Numbered from the stretch's first letter, positions 8,829 through 18,616 are shown. The stretch: DNA of 64,000 nt from an uncultured Arthrobacter sp. (GCF_947495145.1 NZ_CANLXP010000003.1:184006-248005); one strand, 5' to 3'. Translations and numbers: made by a program. The notes: generated by a model not told the origin, from the letters alone.

Positions 8829-9665
8829 TCAGTTGACCAGATCCGGGTGGGAACCGACACGCGTATCCGAGTCCAATTCGGCAATGGCCGCGAGGTCCAC
8901 CGAGTCGAGGCTGAAGTCATCGACACGCAGATTCTCTCCGATGCGTTGCTGCGAACTTGCCTTCACTACGGCTGCGCCCCCGCTGTGCAGATGCCAGCGG
9001 AGAATGACCTGCGCAGGTGAACGTGAATGCTTCGCGGCGATGTGTGTGATGGTGGGGTTGGTCAGCAGTTTTCCGCGTCCAAGCGGACTCCACGCCTGGG
9101 TGATGATTCCGTGCTCGGCGTTGAATTTCCGGAGGCTCTCCTGCTGCAGGAGTGGGTGGAGTTCAATCTGGTTGACTGCGGGGACCACTTCCGTATGGGA
9201 CAGCAGCTTCTCAAGGTGGTGGCGCTGAAAGTTGGACACCCCGATTGCCCGTACTTTGCCTTCCGAGTAGAGCTCCTCGAGCGCCCGCCATGTGTCGACA
9301 TACAAATCCTTGCCCGGGCACGGCCAGTGGATGAGGTAAAGGTCGAGGTAGTCCAGGCCGAGGCGCCCCAGTGAGTCCTCGAACGCCGCGCGCGTTGCGC
9401 GGTACCCGTGGCTGTCATTCCAGAGCTTTGAGGTCACGAAGACGTCGCTGCGGTCAACGTATCCGGCGGACATCGCATCCCGCACGGCACGGCCCACGCC
9501 CTCCTCGTTGCCGTACATCGCGGCGGTATCGAGCAGGCGGTAGCCCGCCTCGAGTGCGAGGGTGCAGAGTCCGTGGGCATCGTCCGCAGGAACTTTATAG
9601 AGCCCGTACCCCAACCGGTCCAGGACGACGCCGTTGGAGATCGATAGCTTGCCGGATCTGTGCAT
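8829..9665 (-). CDS. Aldo/keto reductase
   Basis: NADPH-dependent oxidoreductase of 278 residues of the 2,5-diketo-D-gluconate reductase-like group. The catalytic tetrad is visible: Asp and Tyr in LLDTAAMYGNE (about residues 45-55), Lys in FVTSKLWND (about 77) and His in LIHWPCPG (about 110). The C-terminal cofactor-binding segment is KASSQQRIGENL. Physiological substrate unknown. The ATG at 9665 is preceded by TAGAGT-N6, suggesting a leaderless mRNA. It probably starts the three-gene minus-strand unit running to 6846. Confidence 0.88.
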   Translation of the reverse strand: MHRSGKLSISNGVVLDRLGYGLYKVPADDAHGLCTLALEAGYRLLDTAAMYGNEEGVGRAVRDAMSAGYVDRSDVFVTSKLWNDSHGYRATRAAFEDSLGRLGLDYLDLYLIHWPCPGKDLYVDTWRALEELYSEGKVRAIGVSNFQRHHLEKLLSHTEVVPAVNQIELHPLLQQESLRKFNAEHGIITQAWSPLGRGKLLTNPTITHIAAKHSRSPAQVILRWHLHSGGAAVVKASSQQRIGENLRVDDFSLDSVDLAAIAELDSDTRVGSHPDLVN

Positions 9666-9677
9666 ACTCCGACTCTA
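9666..9677 (-). promoter_or_regulatory. Probable -10 element for a leaderless aldo/keto reductase mRNA
   Basis: On the minus strand TAGAGT (9677-9672) is followed by six bases and the ATG at 9665. No Shine-Dalgarno sequence is seen. The hexamer and spacing are identical to those of metK. Confidence 0.5.
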
Positions 9678-9722
9678 CCGAGCGTGCACCGTCGCTGAGG
9701 ACCGCGACCCAGGCACGTCGGA

Positions 9723-10730
9723 CTAGGGTTGACGCACGAGAGCCCGCGCCGAACGTTCGTCCACAATGAGGTCCGTGACCAAGCCGGCAGCAAGCGCCCC
9801 GCGCAGACCGTTGATCTTCGACTCCCCGGAAACCACACAGATGCGCCGACCCACCTGAGCGAGCATTTTCAGGTCCGGACCCGTGCTTCGCTCGTTGAGC
9901 ACAATGTCGCTGTGCGAGCCGTCCGCCCGGAAAAAGACGGTGGCCACATCGCCCACAACCCGGTGTTCGCGCAGAATGGCGAGGTCTGCCTCGTCAAGGT
10001 AACCACCCGCGTAGACATGACTCGGGATACCGGCGCCGGTTGAACCTACCCCGAAGATGGCCATGGTCATCCGCTCCTGCAGGTCGAGGATGCGCTTGAC
10101 GCTGCGCTCGGCCCACATGGCGGTCTTCGTTTCGGCATGGTCGAAGAACGCCGGAACGGGAAACTGTTCGACACGCGCCCCGTATGCTGCCCCGAAGCGG
10201 CGGAGGATTTCGCTGGCGTAGGTTATTCCGGTGGTCTGGGTGTTACCCGCGCCGTTCAACTGAACGATCGTGCTGTCGTGGGTCACCTTGCGGGTGAGGT
10301 GGTGGCTCACTGCGTTGACGGTCGAGCCCCAGGCAACGCCGATGATGGCGTTGGAATCCACCAGGGGTCCGAGTGTCCGTGCTGCCTGGATGGCTACGCG
10401 GTCCAGCACATCTGAATCGCTGACGAGATCCGTCACCGGGACGACATGGGCGTCCACGTCATAGCGGTTCCGGATTTCCCGTTCAAGTGCCGGAGCCCGG
10501 TCGAGGGGATTGTTGATCTGAATCTGAACGAGGCCTGTGTCACGTGCCATGGCAAGGAGCCGGGACACAGTGGACCGGGACGTCCGCAGTTCGCGGGCAA
10601 TGGCGTTCATCGTAAGGTCCTGCAGATAGTACATCTGCGCTGCCCGTAGTGCCTCACGGCTACGGGGAGGCGTTATTTCCGTATTCCGGGCATTTGCGTC
10701 TTTTGAGGTTCCTGCCGCAGGGGTGTTCAA
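9723..10730 (-). CDS. SorC/DeoR-family sugar-binding transcriptional regulator
   Basis: DNA-binding regulator of about 335 residues. The N-terminal helix-turn-helix is LTMNAIARELRTSRSTVSRLL. It is followed by the SorC effector domain with GVAWGSTV, IFGVGSTG and VGDVATVFF, which in relatives binds phosphorylated sugars or polyols. It is divergent from glpD, so control of glycerol or glycerol-3-phosphate use is likely by context. I prefer the TTG at 10730, which has GGGAG six bases upstream. The GTG at 10754 has no Shine-Dalgarno sequence and would lie within the palindrome at 10752-10768. Confidence 0.8.
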   Translation of the reverse strand: MNTPAAGTSKDANARNTEITPPRSREALRAAQMYYLQDLTMNAIARELRTSRSTVSRLLAMARDTGLVQIQINNPLDRAPALEREIRNRYDVDAHVVPVTDLVSDSDVLDRVAIQAARTLGPLVDSNAIIGVAWGSTVNAVSHHLTRKVTHDSTIVQLNGAGNTQTTGITYASEILRRFGAAYGARVEQFPVPAFFDHAETKTAMWAERSVKRILDLQERMTMAIFGVGSTGAGIPSHVYAGGYLDEADLAILREHRVVGDVATVFFRADGSHSDIVLNERSTGPDLKMLAQVGRRICVVSGESKINGLRGALAAGLVTDLIVDERSARALVRQP

Positions 10731-10751
10731 GAGTTTCTCCCAGAGGAAGTG

Positions 10752-10768
10752 CACGTTTGTGCAACGTG
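10752..10768. promoter_or_regulatory. Perfect palindrome between the SorC regulator and glpD, candidate operator
   Basis: CACGTT (10752-10757), spacer TGTGC, AACGTG (10763-10768): a perfect 6-bp inverted repeat. It ends two bases before the likely glpD -35 (TTGACG, 10770-10775) and lies upstream of the regulator's preferred start. Its position suits autoregulation together with glpD control by the adjacent SorC protein. Function is inferred from position only. Confidence 0.55.
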
Positions 10769-10769
10769 G

Positions 10770-10799
10770 TTGACGAATATTCCCAACTCTCCAAAGAAT
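10770..10799 (+). promoter_or_regulatory. Probable glpD promoter
   Basis: TTGACG (10770-10775) is five of six to the -35 consensus. It is followed by an 18-base spacer and AAGAAT (10794-10799) as a four-of-six -10. It points towards glpD and lies next to the palindrome at 10752-10768. Confidence 0.5.
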
Positions 10800-10847
10800 A
10801 GGGTGCAGAACCGGAATTCACCATCAGGCAAGGAGCCCAGGATCCAA

Positions 10848-12584
10848 GTGAGGAACAGCACCGGGCCGACGACGCCGTCGGCAGACCAGAACCGCACCAT
10901 GCGGGACAGCGTGCAGGAACTGAAGAACAATCCGAAGACGTCCGTGCTGATCATCGGCGGCGGGATCAACGGTGTCGGAACCTTCCGCGATCTTTCCCTG
11001 CAGGGCATTGACGTAACGCTCGTTGAGCGAGGTGACTACTGTCAGGGTGCGTCGGGTGCTTCATCACACATGATCCACGGGGGTATCCGCTATCTGGAAA
11101 ACGGGGAGTTCCGCCTGGTACGGGAGTCCGTCGTGGAACGCAACGCACTCTTGAAGCTCGCTCCCCACTACGTCAAGCCGCTTCAGACAACCATCCCGAT
11201 CTTCAGCACCTTCTCCGGGATTCTTGCTGCACCGTTGCGCTTCCTGACCCATCGGCAGGGCGCTCCGCGCGAGCGCGGCGCAGTCCTCATTAAGGCAGGT
11301 TTGACCCTGTACGACGCGTTCTCCCGTGCCGGCGGCAGCGTGCCCCGCCACAAGTTCGTCGGGAAGAAGGCGTCGCTGGCGCAACTGCCCAGGCTGCGGC
11401 CCGATGTCAAGTACACCGCAACCTACTTCGACGCCTCAGTGCATAACCCCGAGCGGCTTACGCTCGATGTGCTTCGGGACGGTCTGGCCGCAAATCCCCG
11501 CTCACGGGCGATCAATTACGTCAGCGCAGTAGGGAGCGATGCCGAGGGGATCGTGCTCCGCGACGAGCTGACCGGTGACGTATTTCCGGTCCGGGCCGAC
11601 GTCGTCGTCAATGCGACGGGTGCGTGGGTCGACGGCACCAATAGTGCGCTGGGTCAGTCGAGCCGCTTCATGGGCGGAACCAAGGGCTCGCATATTGTGC
11701 TCGATCACCCGGAACTGCTGGCCGCGTGTGCCGGTCGGGAGATTTTCTTTGAGCACTCCGACGGCCGCATCGTGCTGATCTACCCGATGGGGGAGCGCGT
11801 GCTGGTCGGGACCACCGACATCGATACAGACATGGACACTCCTGCTGTCTGCACCGATCCCGAAATCGACTACTTCCTTGACCTGATCCACCATGTGTTC
11901 CCCACCGTGCGGGTCAGCCGTGACAGCATCGTTTACAGCTTTTCCGGAGTCCGCCCGCTGCCGCGCCACGATGACACGCAGCCGGGCTTTGTCTCCCGTG
12001 ACTACCGGATCGAACGAGGGACCGCCTCGGGCCGCCCCACGCTCAGTCTGGTCGGCGGCAAATGGACCACCTTCCGTGCGCTTTCCGAGCACCTCGCGAA
12101 CGAAGTTCTCGACCTGCTGCAGCGCGGAAGAACCGTTTCCACTGGGGCCCTGCCGATCGGGGGAGGACTGGGGTTCCCCCAGCAGCCGCGTGATGTCGCT
12201 GCCTGGGTTGAAGCCAACGGCGCAGGGCTGCCTGCAGAGCGGGTGAAGCTCCTGCTTGGCCGCTACGGCACCCGGGCAGCCGACGTCGCGGCATATGTCG
12301 CGGACGGCGAGGATTCGCCTCTGCAGACAACACGTGAAGTATCGACGCGCGAGCTCGAATACATGGTCCGGCACGAGCAGGTCCACCACATCTCCGACGT
12401 CCTCATCCGGCGAACCGCGCTTGCCTTCAACGGCCTGGTCAGCGCAGAGCTCATCGACGAGGTTGCAGGCATTCTCGGCAAGCACCTCGAATGGTCCGCG
12501 TCCGTCCGCGAATATGAAATTGAAGACACCCGCCGGGTATTGCAGGAACAACACAAGGTGAGTGTGCATAGTTTGGTTGCATAG
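10848..12584 (+). CDS. glpD: Aerobic glycerol-3-phosphate dehydrogenase
   Basis: Oxidises glycerol-3-phosphate to dihydroxyacetone phosphate with FAD, passing electrons to quinone at the membrane. The FAD-binding GGGINGVGTFRD segment lies near residue 35, followed by the family signature SHMIHGGIRYLENGEF. A second FAD motif, LVGGKWTTFR, lies near residue 395. About 578 residues. The open frame reaches back to 10749, but that part overlaps the promoter and palindrome. GTG at 10848 with AGGAG 12 bases upstream is my choice; ATG at 10899 is possible. It is followed by glpF and glpK. Confidence 0.92.
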   Translation: MRNSTGPTTPSADQNRTMRDSVQELKNNPKTSVLIIGGGINGVGTFRDLSLQGIDVTLVERGDYCQGASGASSHMIHGGIRYLENGEFRLVRESVVERNALLKLAPHYVKPLQTTIPIFSTFSGILAAPLRFLTHRQGAPRERGAVLIKAGLTLYDAFSRAGGSVPRHKFVGKKASLAQLPRLRPDVKYTATYFDASVHNPERLTLDVLRDGLAANPRSRAINYVSAVGSDAEGIVLRDELTGDVFPVRADVVVNATGAWVDGTNSALGQSSRFMGGTKGSHIVLDHPELLAACAGREIFFEHSDGRIVLIYPMGERVLVGTTDIDTDMDTPAVCTDPEIDYFLDLIHHVFPTVRVSRDSIVYSFSGVRPLPRHDDTQPGFVSRDYRIERGTASGRPTLSLVGGKWTTFRALSEHLANEVLDLLQRGRTVSTGALPIGGGLGFPQQPRDVAAWVEANGAGLPAERVKLLLGRYGTRAADVAAYVADGEDSPLQTTREVSTRELEYMVRHEQVHHISDVLIRRTALAFNGLVSAELIDEVAGILGKHLEWSASVREYEIEDTRRVLQEQHKVSVHSLVA

Positions 12585-12721
12585 GTTCCAGGCAACCTTC
12601 AGCAGCCCTCGGGTGGCTGAGAACCAACGGCAGCACTTGCCGGGGGAGTAACGCGGTGCCGCGACCATCACGGTACCGGGGCCACACACGGCCCACAGTT
12701 GAATAATTGGAGGAGTCAAAG

Positions 12722-13468
12722 ATGTCTCTGGAAGTATTCGTCGCCGAAACATTCGGCACGTTCATGCTGCTGTTGCTAGGTACAGGGGTCGTGGCCAACG
12801 TTGCGCTGGCCGGGACCAAGGGAAATAACGGCGGGTTCCTGATGGTCAACTTCGGCTGGGGCCTTGCGGTCTTCGCCGGCGTTTACGTCGCCGCGCTCTC
12901 GGGAGCGCACCTGAACTTCGCCGTCACTGTCGGTCTGTGGGCCAATGGAGACACCGCGGAGTTCGCCCCGGGCGTCGACAAGAACGTGGTCAACGCACTT
13001 GCCTACCTCGCCGCGCAGATGCTCGGTTCCATCCTCGGTGCGGTTGGCTGCTGGCTCGCCTACAAGCAGCATTTCGATGCTGAACCGGACGCCGCAAACA
13101 AGCTTGGTGTGTTCTCCACCGGTCCGGCAATCCGAAACTACGGGTGGAACCTCGTGACCGAGATCATCGGCACCTTCGTTCTCGTGTTCGTCATCATCGC
13201 ATTCGCCGGAACACCCTCGGGACTCGGCCCGCTCGCTGTCGCCCTCCTCGTCGTCGGCATCGGCGCGTCGCTGGGTGGACCCACCGGCTACGCCATCAAC
13301 CCGAACCGTGACCTCGGTCCACGCATCGCCCACGCATTCCTGCCGATCAAGGGCAAGGGAAGCAGCGACTGGAGCTACGCGTGGGTACCGGTGGTCGGTC
13401 CGGTCATCGGCGGCCTGCTCGCCGGCCTGGTGGCCATGCTGGTCACCTTCCCGACGCCCGCTGCCTGA
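12722..13468 (+). CDS. glpF: Glycerol facilitator (MIP family) with altered NPA motifs
   Basis: Six-helix membrane channel of 248 residues for glycerol entry, placed between glpD and glpK. The family is recognisable from the long conserved stretches NFGWGLAVFAGVYVA and SLGGPTGYAIN and from the C-terminal WVPVVGP. The two pore loops, normally NPA, read NFA (residues 65-67, GAHLNFAVTVG) and NPN (residues 193-195, AINPNRDLGPR). The pore Arg196 and both Asn remain. ATG at 12722 has TTGGAGGAG upstream. The reading frame is intact, so this is a variant channel, not a pseudogene. Confidence 0.9.
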   Translation: MSLEVFVAETFGTFMLLLLGTGVVANVALAGTKGNNGGFLMVNFGWGLAVFAGVYVAALSGAHLNFAVTVGLWANGDTAEFAPGVDKNVVNALAYLAAQMLGSILGAVGCWLAYKQHFDAEPDAANKLGVFSTGPAIRNYGWNLVTEIIGTFVLVFVIIAFAGTPSGLGPLAVALLVVGIGASLGGPTGYAINPNRDLGPRIAHAFLPIKGKGSSDWSYAWVPVVGPVIGGLLAGLVAMLVTFPTPAA

Positions 13469-13547
13469 GCATCACCAACCGGTGGTGCGGATCGCTTCGC
13501 ACCACCGCCGTCCAAAATTCCAGAAACACACTCAATGAGGAGCAGTA

Positions 13548-15062
13548 ATGCCGCAGTACGTCATCGCTATTGATCAGGGAACCACCTCAAGCCGTGCGAT
13601 CGTCTTCGACCACCAGGGAAACATTGTGTCCTCGGGGCAGAAGGAGCATGAGCAGATCTTCCCCAAAGCCGGCTGGGTTGAGCACAACCCGATCGAGATC
13701 TGGGACAACACCCGCGAGGTGATCGGCAACGCACTTTCCAAAGCAAACCTGACCCGTCACGATATCGCCGCAGTCGGCATCACCAATCAGCGTGAAACAG
13801 CCGTCGTGTGGGACAGGAAGACCGGCCAGCCCGTCTACAACGCAATTGTCTGGCAGGACACCCGCACGCAGCCGATCGTCGACGAGCTTGCCGCCGACGG
13901 AGGGGTGGAGAGGTTCAAGCAGCAGGTCGGCCTGCCGCTGGCCACCTACTTCTCCGGTACCAAGATCAAGTGGATCCTCGACAATGTGGACGGCGCCCGC
14001 GAAAAGGCTGAAGCCGGTGACCTGCTCTTCGGAAACACGGACTCCTGGGTTACCTGGAACCTCACGGGCGGCACCGACGGCGGTGTGCACATCACCGACG
14101 TCACCAACGCGTCGCGCACTCTCTTCATGGACCTTGAGACGCTGAGCTGGGACTCCTCCATCCTGGACACCTTCGGCGTGCCGGCGTCCATGATGCCGGA
14201 GATCAAGTCCTCGTCCGAGGTCTACGGCACGGTGCACAGCTCACAGCTCCTGCGTGAAGTGCCCGTGGCCGGAATCCTCGGTGACCAGCAGGCGGCGACG
14301 TTCGGCCAGGCAGCGTTCGAGAAGGGCGGTGCAAAGAACACCTACGGCACCGGCAACTTCATGATCGTCAACACCGGCGAAGAAGTGGTCCACTCCAAGA
14401 ACGGACTGCTCACGACGGTGTGCTACAAGCTCGGTGATGCCAAGCCCGTCTACGCGCTCGAAGGTTCGATCGCGGTCACCGGCTCGCTGATCCAGTGGCT
14501 GCGAGACAACCTCGGCCTCATCAAGAGCGCTCCCGAGGTGGAGCAGCTTGCCAAGACGGTCGAGGACAACGGCGGCGTTTACATCGTCCCCGCATTCTCG
14601 GGATTGTTCGCACCCTACTGGCGCTCCGACGCACGCGGCGCGATCGTCGGCCTGACACGCTTCGTCAACAAGGGCCACATTGCGCGCGCGGCGCTCGAGG
14701 CAACTGCGTTCCAGACCCGCGAAGTGCTCGACGCAGCCAACGCTGACTCAGGCGTCAACATGGAAGACCTCAGGGTCGACGGCGGTATGGTCGCCAATGA
14801 CGCGCTGATGCAGTTCCAGGCCGACATCCTCGGTATCCCCGTCATCCGGCCCAAGGTCACGGAAACCACTGCGCTCGGTGCCGCCTATGCGGCCGGTCTT
14901 GCCGTCGGCTTCTGGAAGGACACCGACGAGTTGGCCGCCAACTGGTCCGAAGACAAGCGCTGGACGCCCACCATGGACGACGGCGAACGCGACCGGCAGC
15001 TGCGCAACTGGAAGAAGGCCGTCACCAAGACCTTCGACTGGGTGGATGAGGACGTCCAGTAG
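13548..15062 (+). CDS. glpK: Glycerol kinase
   Basis: Phosphorylates glycerol to glycerol-3-phosphate with ATP, trapping glycerol brought in by GlpF and feeding GlpD. FGGY-family sugar kinase of 504 residues, the usual length. Motifs: [14 protein letters not shown] at residues 6-19, [10 protein letters not shown] near residue 43, [10 protein letters not shown] near 245, YGTGNFM near 265 and the FGGY-C signature near 360-400 with LRVDGGM. ATG at 13548 preceded by AATGAGGAG. Followed by a strong terminator that closes the glpDFK unit. Confidence 0.97.
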   Translation: MPQYVIAIDQGTTSSRAIVFDHQGNIVSSGQKEHEQIFPKAGWVEHNPIEIWDNTREVIGNALSKANLTRHDIAAVGITNQRETAVVWDRKTGQPVYNAIVWQDTRTQPIVDELAADGGVERFKQQVGLPLATYFSGTKIKWILDNVDGAREKAEAGDLLFGNTDSWVTWNLTGGTDGGVHITDVTNASRTLFMDLETLSWDSSILDTFGVPASMMPEIKSSSEVYGTVHSSQLLREVPVAGILGDQQAATFGQAAFEKGGAKNTYGTGNFMIVNTGEEVVHSKNGLLTTVCYKLGDAKPVYALEGSIAVTGSLIQWLRDNLGLIKSAPEVEQLAKTVEDNGGVYIVPAFSGLFAPYWRSDARGAIVGLTRFVNKGHIARAALEATAFQTREVLDAANADSGVNMEDLRVDGGMVANDALMQFQADILGIPVIRPKVTETTALGAAYAAGLAVGFWKDTDELAANWSEDKRWTPTMDDGERDRQLRNWKKAVTKTFDWVDEDVQ

Positions 15063-15077
15063 TTCCCGGTAGCAACT

Positions 15078-15117
15078 AAAAGGCGGAGCGGACATTGTCC
15101 GCTCCGCCTTTTTCTTT
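15078..15117 (+). terminator. Intrinsic terminator after glpK
   Basis: Perfect stem AGGCGGAGCGGAC (15081-15093) / GTCCGCTCCGCCT (15097-15109), loop ATT, preceded by AAA and followed by TTTTCTTT. It ends the glp unit. The A run before the stem may let it also end transcription from putA on the other strand. Confidence 0.9.
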
Positions 15118-15136
15118 ACCGCTCGCCCGATGCTGC

Positions 15137-18100
15137 CTAGCGGAGGATTTCGCCCGAGACGTTATCCAGGTTCCCGAAACGGTGGGCGGTGATGGTTACC
15201 GCCTGCTCGCGCAGGAAGGGCAGCAGCTCGATGCGGCCGGCCTCCGTGACGGGCCCGCTGTAGATCGCCATGTCCGGGTCGCCGTCGGTAGCCGCACACA
15301 GTTCGGAGTATCCGCCTCCGACGAGACGCACCCGACCGAGACCGGCCGACGGCGCGGCTGCCAACCACGCGGCGTCGTCCTCCACCCGGTGGGTGACGCC
15401 GTTCGCCGACAGGGCTGCGGTCAGGGCAGGAGCCAACGGCTCCGGTGTGGAAACCGACAGGGGTGCACCACTCCGCAAGCCTGCCGCGGCCACACGGATG
15501 AAGTCGCTCATGGTTCCGGCTTCGTTGAGCCTGACGGTGACCGGCGTGGGCAGATAACGGAACTCGTTCCGTTCGACTCCGAGGGCCGACACGTCCTCGT
15601 GGGTGCCGAAAGTTCGCACCCAGTGACGCTGGTCGTCCGCGGCGGAGCGGGCAAGGAAGCCCCGGTCGCGGTCAGGCACGTCCGCCGCATGCAGCAGCTG
15701 GCGGACCGGCTCGCTCAGCGGAGCATGGACGTTCCCCGGGTGGAGTTCATCGCGCTCCCAACTGCCGAGGTGAATGAGGTAGTTCGGTCCACCCGCCTTG
15801 GCACCGGGTCCTACGGAAGAGCGCTTCCATCCGCCGAACGGCTGCCGGCGAACAATCGCGCCGGTAATGCCGCGGTTGACGTAAAGGTTTCCTGCTTCCA
15901 CCGACGCGAGCCATTGCGCTACTTCCTCAGGGTTCAGCGTGTGGATGCCGCCTGTCAGCCCGTAGGCACTCGCGTTCTGCCACTCGATGGCCTGCTCGAG
16001 CGATTCGGCGTGCATGATCCCGAGCACAGGACCGAAGAACTCGGTCATATGAAAGTAACTGCAGGGCTGTACCCCGGTACGTACTCCGGGGCTCCAGAGG
16101 CGTCCGGTGTCATCGAGCTGCTTCGGCTCAACAAGCCACGATTCGCCTTCGGCCAGCGTGGTGAAAGCGTCTTTGAGCTTACCGGCGGCGGGCTCGATGA
16201 TCGGCCCCATCTCGGTCTCCGGGTCTTCCGGATAGCCGACCTTCAGGGAAGCCACAGCATCGATGAGCTGATTGCGGAAGCGTGCGGAGGTGCCCGCCGA
16301 ACCGACCAGAATGGCCAGCGACGCGGCGGAGCACTTCTGGCCGGCATGGCCGAAAGCGGACCTGACGACGTCGGCCGCGGCCAGGTCGAGGTCGGAACTC
16401 GGCGTGACGATGAGCGAGTTCTTGCCGCTCGTCTCGGCCAGCAGCGGGAGGTCGTTTCGCCAGGACCTGAACAGCTTCGCCGTGTCGTACGCACCGGTGA
16501 GGATGACCCTGTCCACGTCCGGGTGGGAAATCAGGTGTTGTCCGACAGGACCCTCGGCGACGTCGGCGAACACCAGGACGTCCCGGGGGATTCCAGCGTC
16601 CCACAGCGCCTCAACCATCACAGCGGCACACCGCCTGGCCTGCGGCGCCGGCTTGAGAATGACGGCGCTGCCGGCAGCCAGCGGAGCCAGCACTGAGCCG
16701 GCGGCGATGGCGACCGGGAAGTTCCACGGCGGAGTAGCGACGGTCAACCCCGCAGGGACAAAGCGGGCACCCTCAACGGCGTCGAGCTCCTCGGCGAGCA
16801 GCGCGTAGTAATTGGCGAAGTCGATTGCCTCCGAAATCTCAGGGTCCGACTCGGAGATGGTCTTGCCGGTCTCGCTCGCGGAAACTTCCACGAGGTCGCC
16901 GCGGCGGGAAGCCAGCAGGGCTGCGGCGTTGCGCAGGACAGCGGCCCGCTCAGCACCCGCTTTCGCTGCCCAGTCCCGCTGGGCGGTGCGGGCCGAGCGG
17001 ACGGCGGTGTCGACGTCGTCGTTCGATTCCAGCCGGGAGGCCTCCACCAGGGCGACGCCCAGGGTGGAGTCCGGTACGCGGTCGAGAACAGCGCCGGCCC
17101 AGGTCCGGATTGCGGGCAGCGACGGGTCGGAGTCCGACTGGTTCCGGAATTCGCCGGGTCCGGTTGCCGTGAAGCGATCCGGAGTCTGCGAACGATTGGG
17201 CTCCGGGACGGTGAAATCGAGTTCCGTGAGGGACGCGAGGAAGCGGTTCTTCTCACGCTCGAACAGTTCCTCGCTCTTCGTCAGCTCAAAGACAGCACTC
17301 ATGAAGTTTTCCTGGCTTGCGTTTTCCTCAAGGCGGCGAATGAGGTAGCTGATCGCCACGTCGAACTGCGCCGGCTTCACCACCGGTGTGTAGAGGAGCA
17401 GCGAGCCGACGTCCTTGCGCACTTCGGCGGCCTGGTCTTCCGCCATGCCGAGCAGCATCTCGAACTCGATCCGGTCCTCGACGCCACGCGCCACCGAAAG
17501 GGTGCGGGCGAGGGCGATGTCGAACAGGTTGTGCCCGGCTACGCCAAGGCGCAAGGCGTCGGCATTCTCTGGGCGCAGCGCCCAGTCCAGGCAGCGCTTG
17601 TAGTTGGTGTCGGTGGCCTGCTTGCTCGGAAGAGTCGCCGGCTCCCAGCCGTGCACGGCGGCATCCACCAGTTCCATGGCAAGGTTGGCGCCCTTAACGA
17701 GCCGTACCTTGATGGCCGATCCGCCGGCCGCACGGCGTTCCTGCGCCCAACCGGTCAGACCCTGCAGGGCACCGAGCGCGTCGGGCAGGTACGCCTGCAG
17801 CACGATGCCGGCCTCAAGATTGCGCAGGTCAGGCGTCTCGAGGATGCGCTTGAACACGGCAACAGTGAGGTCCAGGTCGTGGTACTCCTCCATGTCCAGG
17901 TTGATGAACTTCGGAGCCGGAGACGACGCCGCGAGCCGGTAAAGCGGCAGGAGGCGCTTCGTAACCCGCTCAACGGTCCCATCGAAGTCCCAGAGATTAA
18001 GGGTACTCACCACCGAGGACACCTTGATCGAGACGTAATCGACGTCGTCGCGCGCCAGAAGATCCCGGGTTCCACTCAGCCGTGCGTCCGCTTCCTTGTC

Positions 18101-18616
18101 ACCCAGAACCGCTTCACCAAGGAGGTTGATGTTGAGGCGGACGCCCTCGCCGCGCAAGGCGGCAATCGACTTTCCGAGGTGGGACGGGCGGGCGTCAACG
18201 ATGAGGTGGCCGACCATCTCGCGCAGCACGCGCTGCGCCACGGGTACCACCACCCGCGGCAGGACGGGGGCCATGACCCCACCGAGCCGTACTGCACCCT
18301 TCATATACCAGGGCAGGAACGACGGCGTCTGCCGGGCAAGCTGCGCAAGGTTCCGTGCTGCCACGGCGGGGTCTTCCGGCCGGATAACCCGGTCCACGAA
18401 GCCGATCGTGAAGTCCAGGCCGTTCTGGTCCTTGAGGACCTCGGCGAGGAGCTGCGCCGATTTCGATCCGCGGCCGCCGGCTGCGGGAACCGCTCCGGCC
18501 GTGCGGTGTGCCGCACCGCCGGATTCGCCCAGGTGGAGCCACCGCCGCACCAGGGCAACCGCATCATCGCCAAGGGTCTGCGGCGATGGATCTGCGGTAG
18601 GAATGGTTTGTGTCAT
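15137..18616 (-). CDS. putA: Bifunctional proline dehydrogenase / glutamate semialdehyde dehydrogenase
   Basis: Converts proline to glutamate in two steps: an FAD-linked proline dehydrogenase (about residues 60-430) and an NAD-linked aldehyde dehydrogenase (about 510-1000). The first domain shows VRLVKGANLAMELVD and FEMLLGMAEDQ; the second ETSGKNSLIV and the catalytic Cys762 in GHAGQKCSAASL. It has 1159 residues. The N-terminal ribbon-helix-helix repressor of enterobacterial PutA is absent, so it is a catalytic enzyme only. The frame runs further upstream, but ATG at 18616 (MTQTIPTAD) is the sensible start; the Shine-Dalgarno sequence is weak. It is transcribed towards glpK. Confidence 0.93.
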   Translation of the reverse strand: MTQTIPTADPSPQTLGDDAVALVRRWLHLGESGGAAHRTAGAVPAAGGRGSKSAQLLAEVLKDQNGLDFTIGFVDRVIRPEDPAVAARNLAQLARQTPSFLPWYMKGAVRLGGVMAPVLPRVVVPVAQRVLREMVGHLIVDARPSHLGKSIAALRGEGVRLNINLLGEAVLGDKEADARLSGTRDLLARDDVDYVSIKVSSVVSTLNLWDFDGTVERVTKRLLPLYRLAASSPAPKFINLDMEEYHDLDLTVAVFKRILETPDLRNLEAGIVLQAYLPDALGALQGLTGWAQERRAAGGSAIKVRLVKGANLAMELVDAAVHGWEPATLPSKQATDTNYKRCLDWALRPENADALRLGVAGHNLFDIALARTLSVARGVEDRIEFEMLLGMAEDQAAEVRKDVGSLLLYTPVVKPAQFDVAISYLIRRLEENASQENFMSAVFELTKSEELFEREKNRFLASLTELDFTVPEPNRSQTPDRFTATGPGEFRNQSDSDPSLPAIRTWAGAVLDRVPDSTLGVALVEASRLESNDDVDTAVRSARTAQRDWAAKAGAERAAVLRNAAALLASRRGDLVEVSASETGKTISESDPEISEAIDFANYYALLAEELDAVEGARFVPAGLTVATPPWNFPVAIAAGSVLAPLAAGSAVILKPAPQARRCAAVMVEALWDAGIPRDVLVFADVAEGPVGQHLISHPDVDRVILTGAYDTAKLFRSWRNDLPLLAETSGKNSLIVTPSSDLDLAAADVVRSAFGHAGQKCSAASLAILVGSAGTSARFRNQLIDAVASLKVGYPEDPETEMGPIIEPAAGKLKDAFTTLAEGESWLVEPKQLDDTGRLWSPGVRTGVQPCSYFHMTEFFGPVLGIMHAESLEQAIEWQNASAYGLTGGIHTLNPEEVAQWLASVEAGNLYVNRGITGAIVRRQPFGGWKRSSVGPGAKAGGPNYLIHLGSWERDELHPGNVHAPLSEPVRQLLHAADVPDRDRGFLARSAADDQRHWVRTFGTHEDVSALGVERNEFRYLPTPVTVRLNEAGTMSDFIRVAAAGLRSGAPLSVSTPEPLAPALTAALSANGVTHRVEDDAAWLAAAPSAGLGRVRLVGGGYSELCAATDGDPDMAIYSGPVTEAGRIELLPFLREQAVTITAHRFGNLDNVSGEILR

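Noticed and set aside
10749..10847. N-terminal extension of GlpD from 10749
   Set aside because: It would run through the palindrome and promoter and overlap the regulator; GTG 10848 has an upstream AGGAG.
11502..12752. Minus-strand open frame of 416 codons opposite glpD and the glpF start
   Set aside because: Shadow of glpD and glpF; no family resemblance.
15095..16696. Plus-strand open frame of 533 codons opposite putA
   Set aside because: Antisense shadow; the PutA frame carries the catalytic Cys and cofactor motifs.
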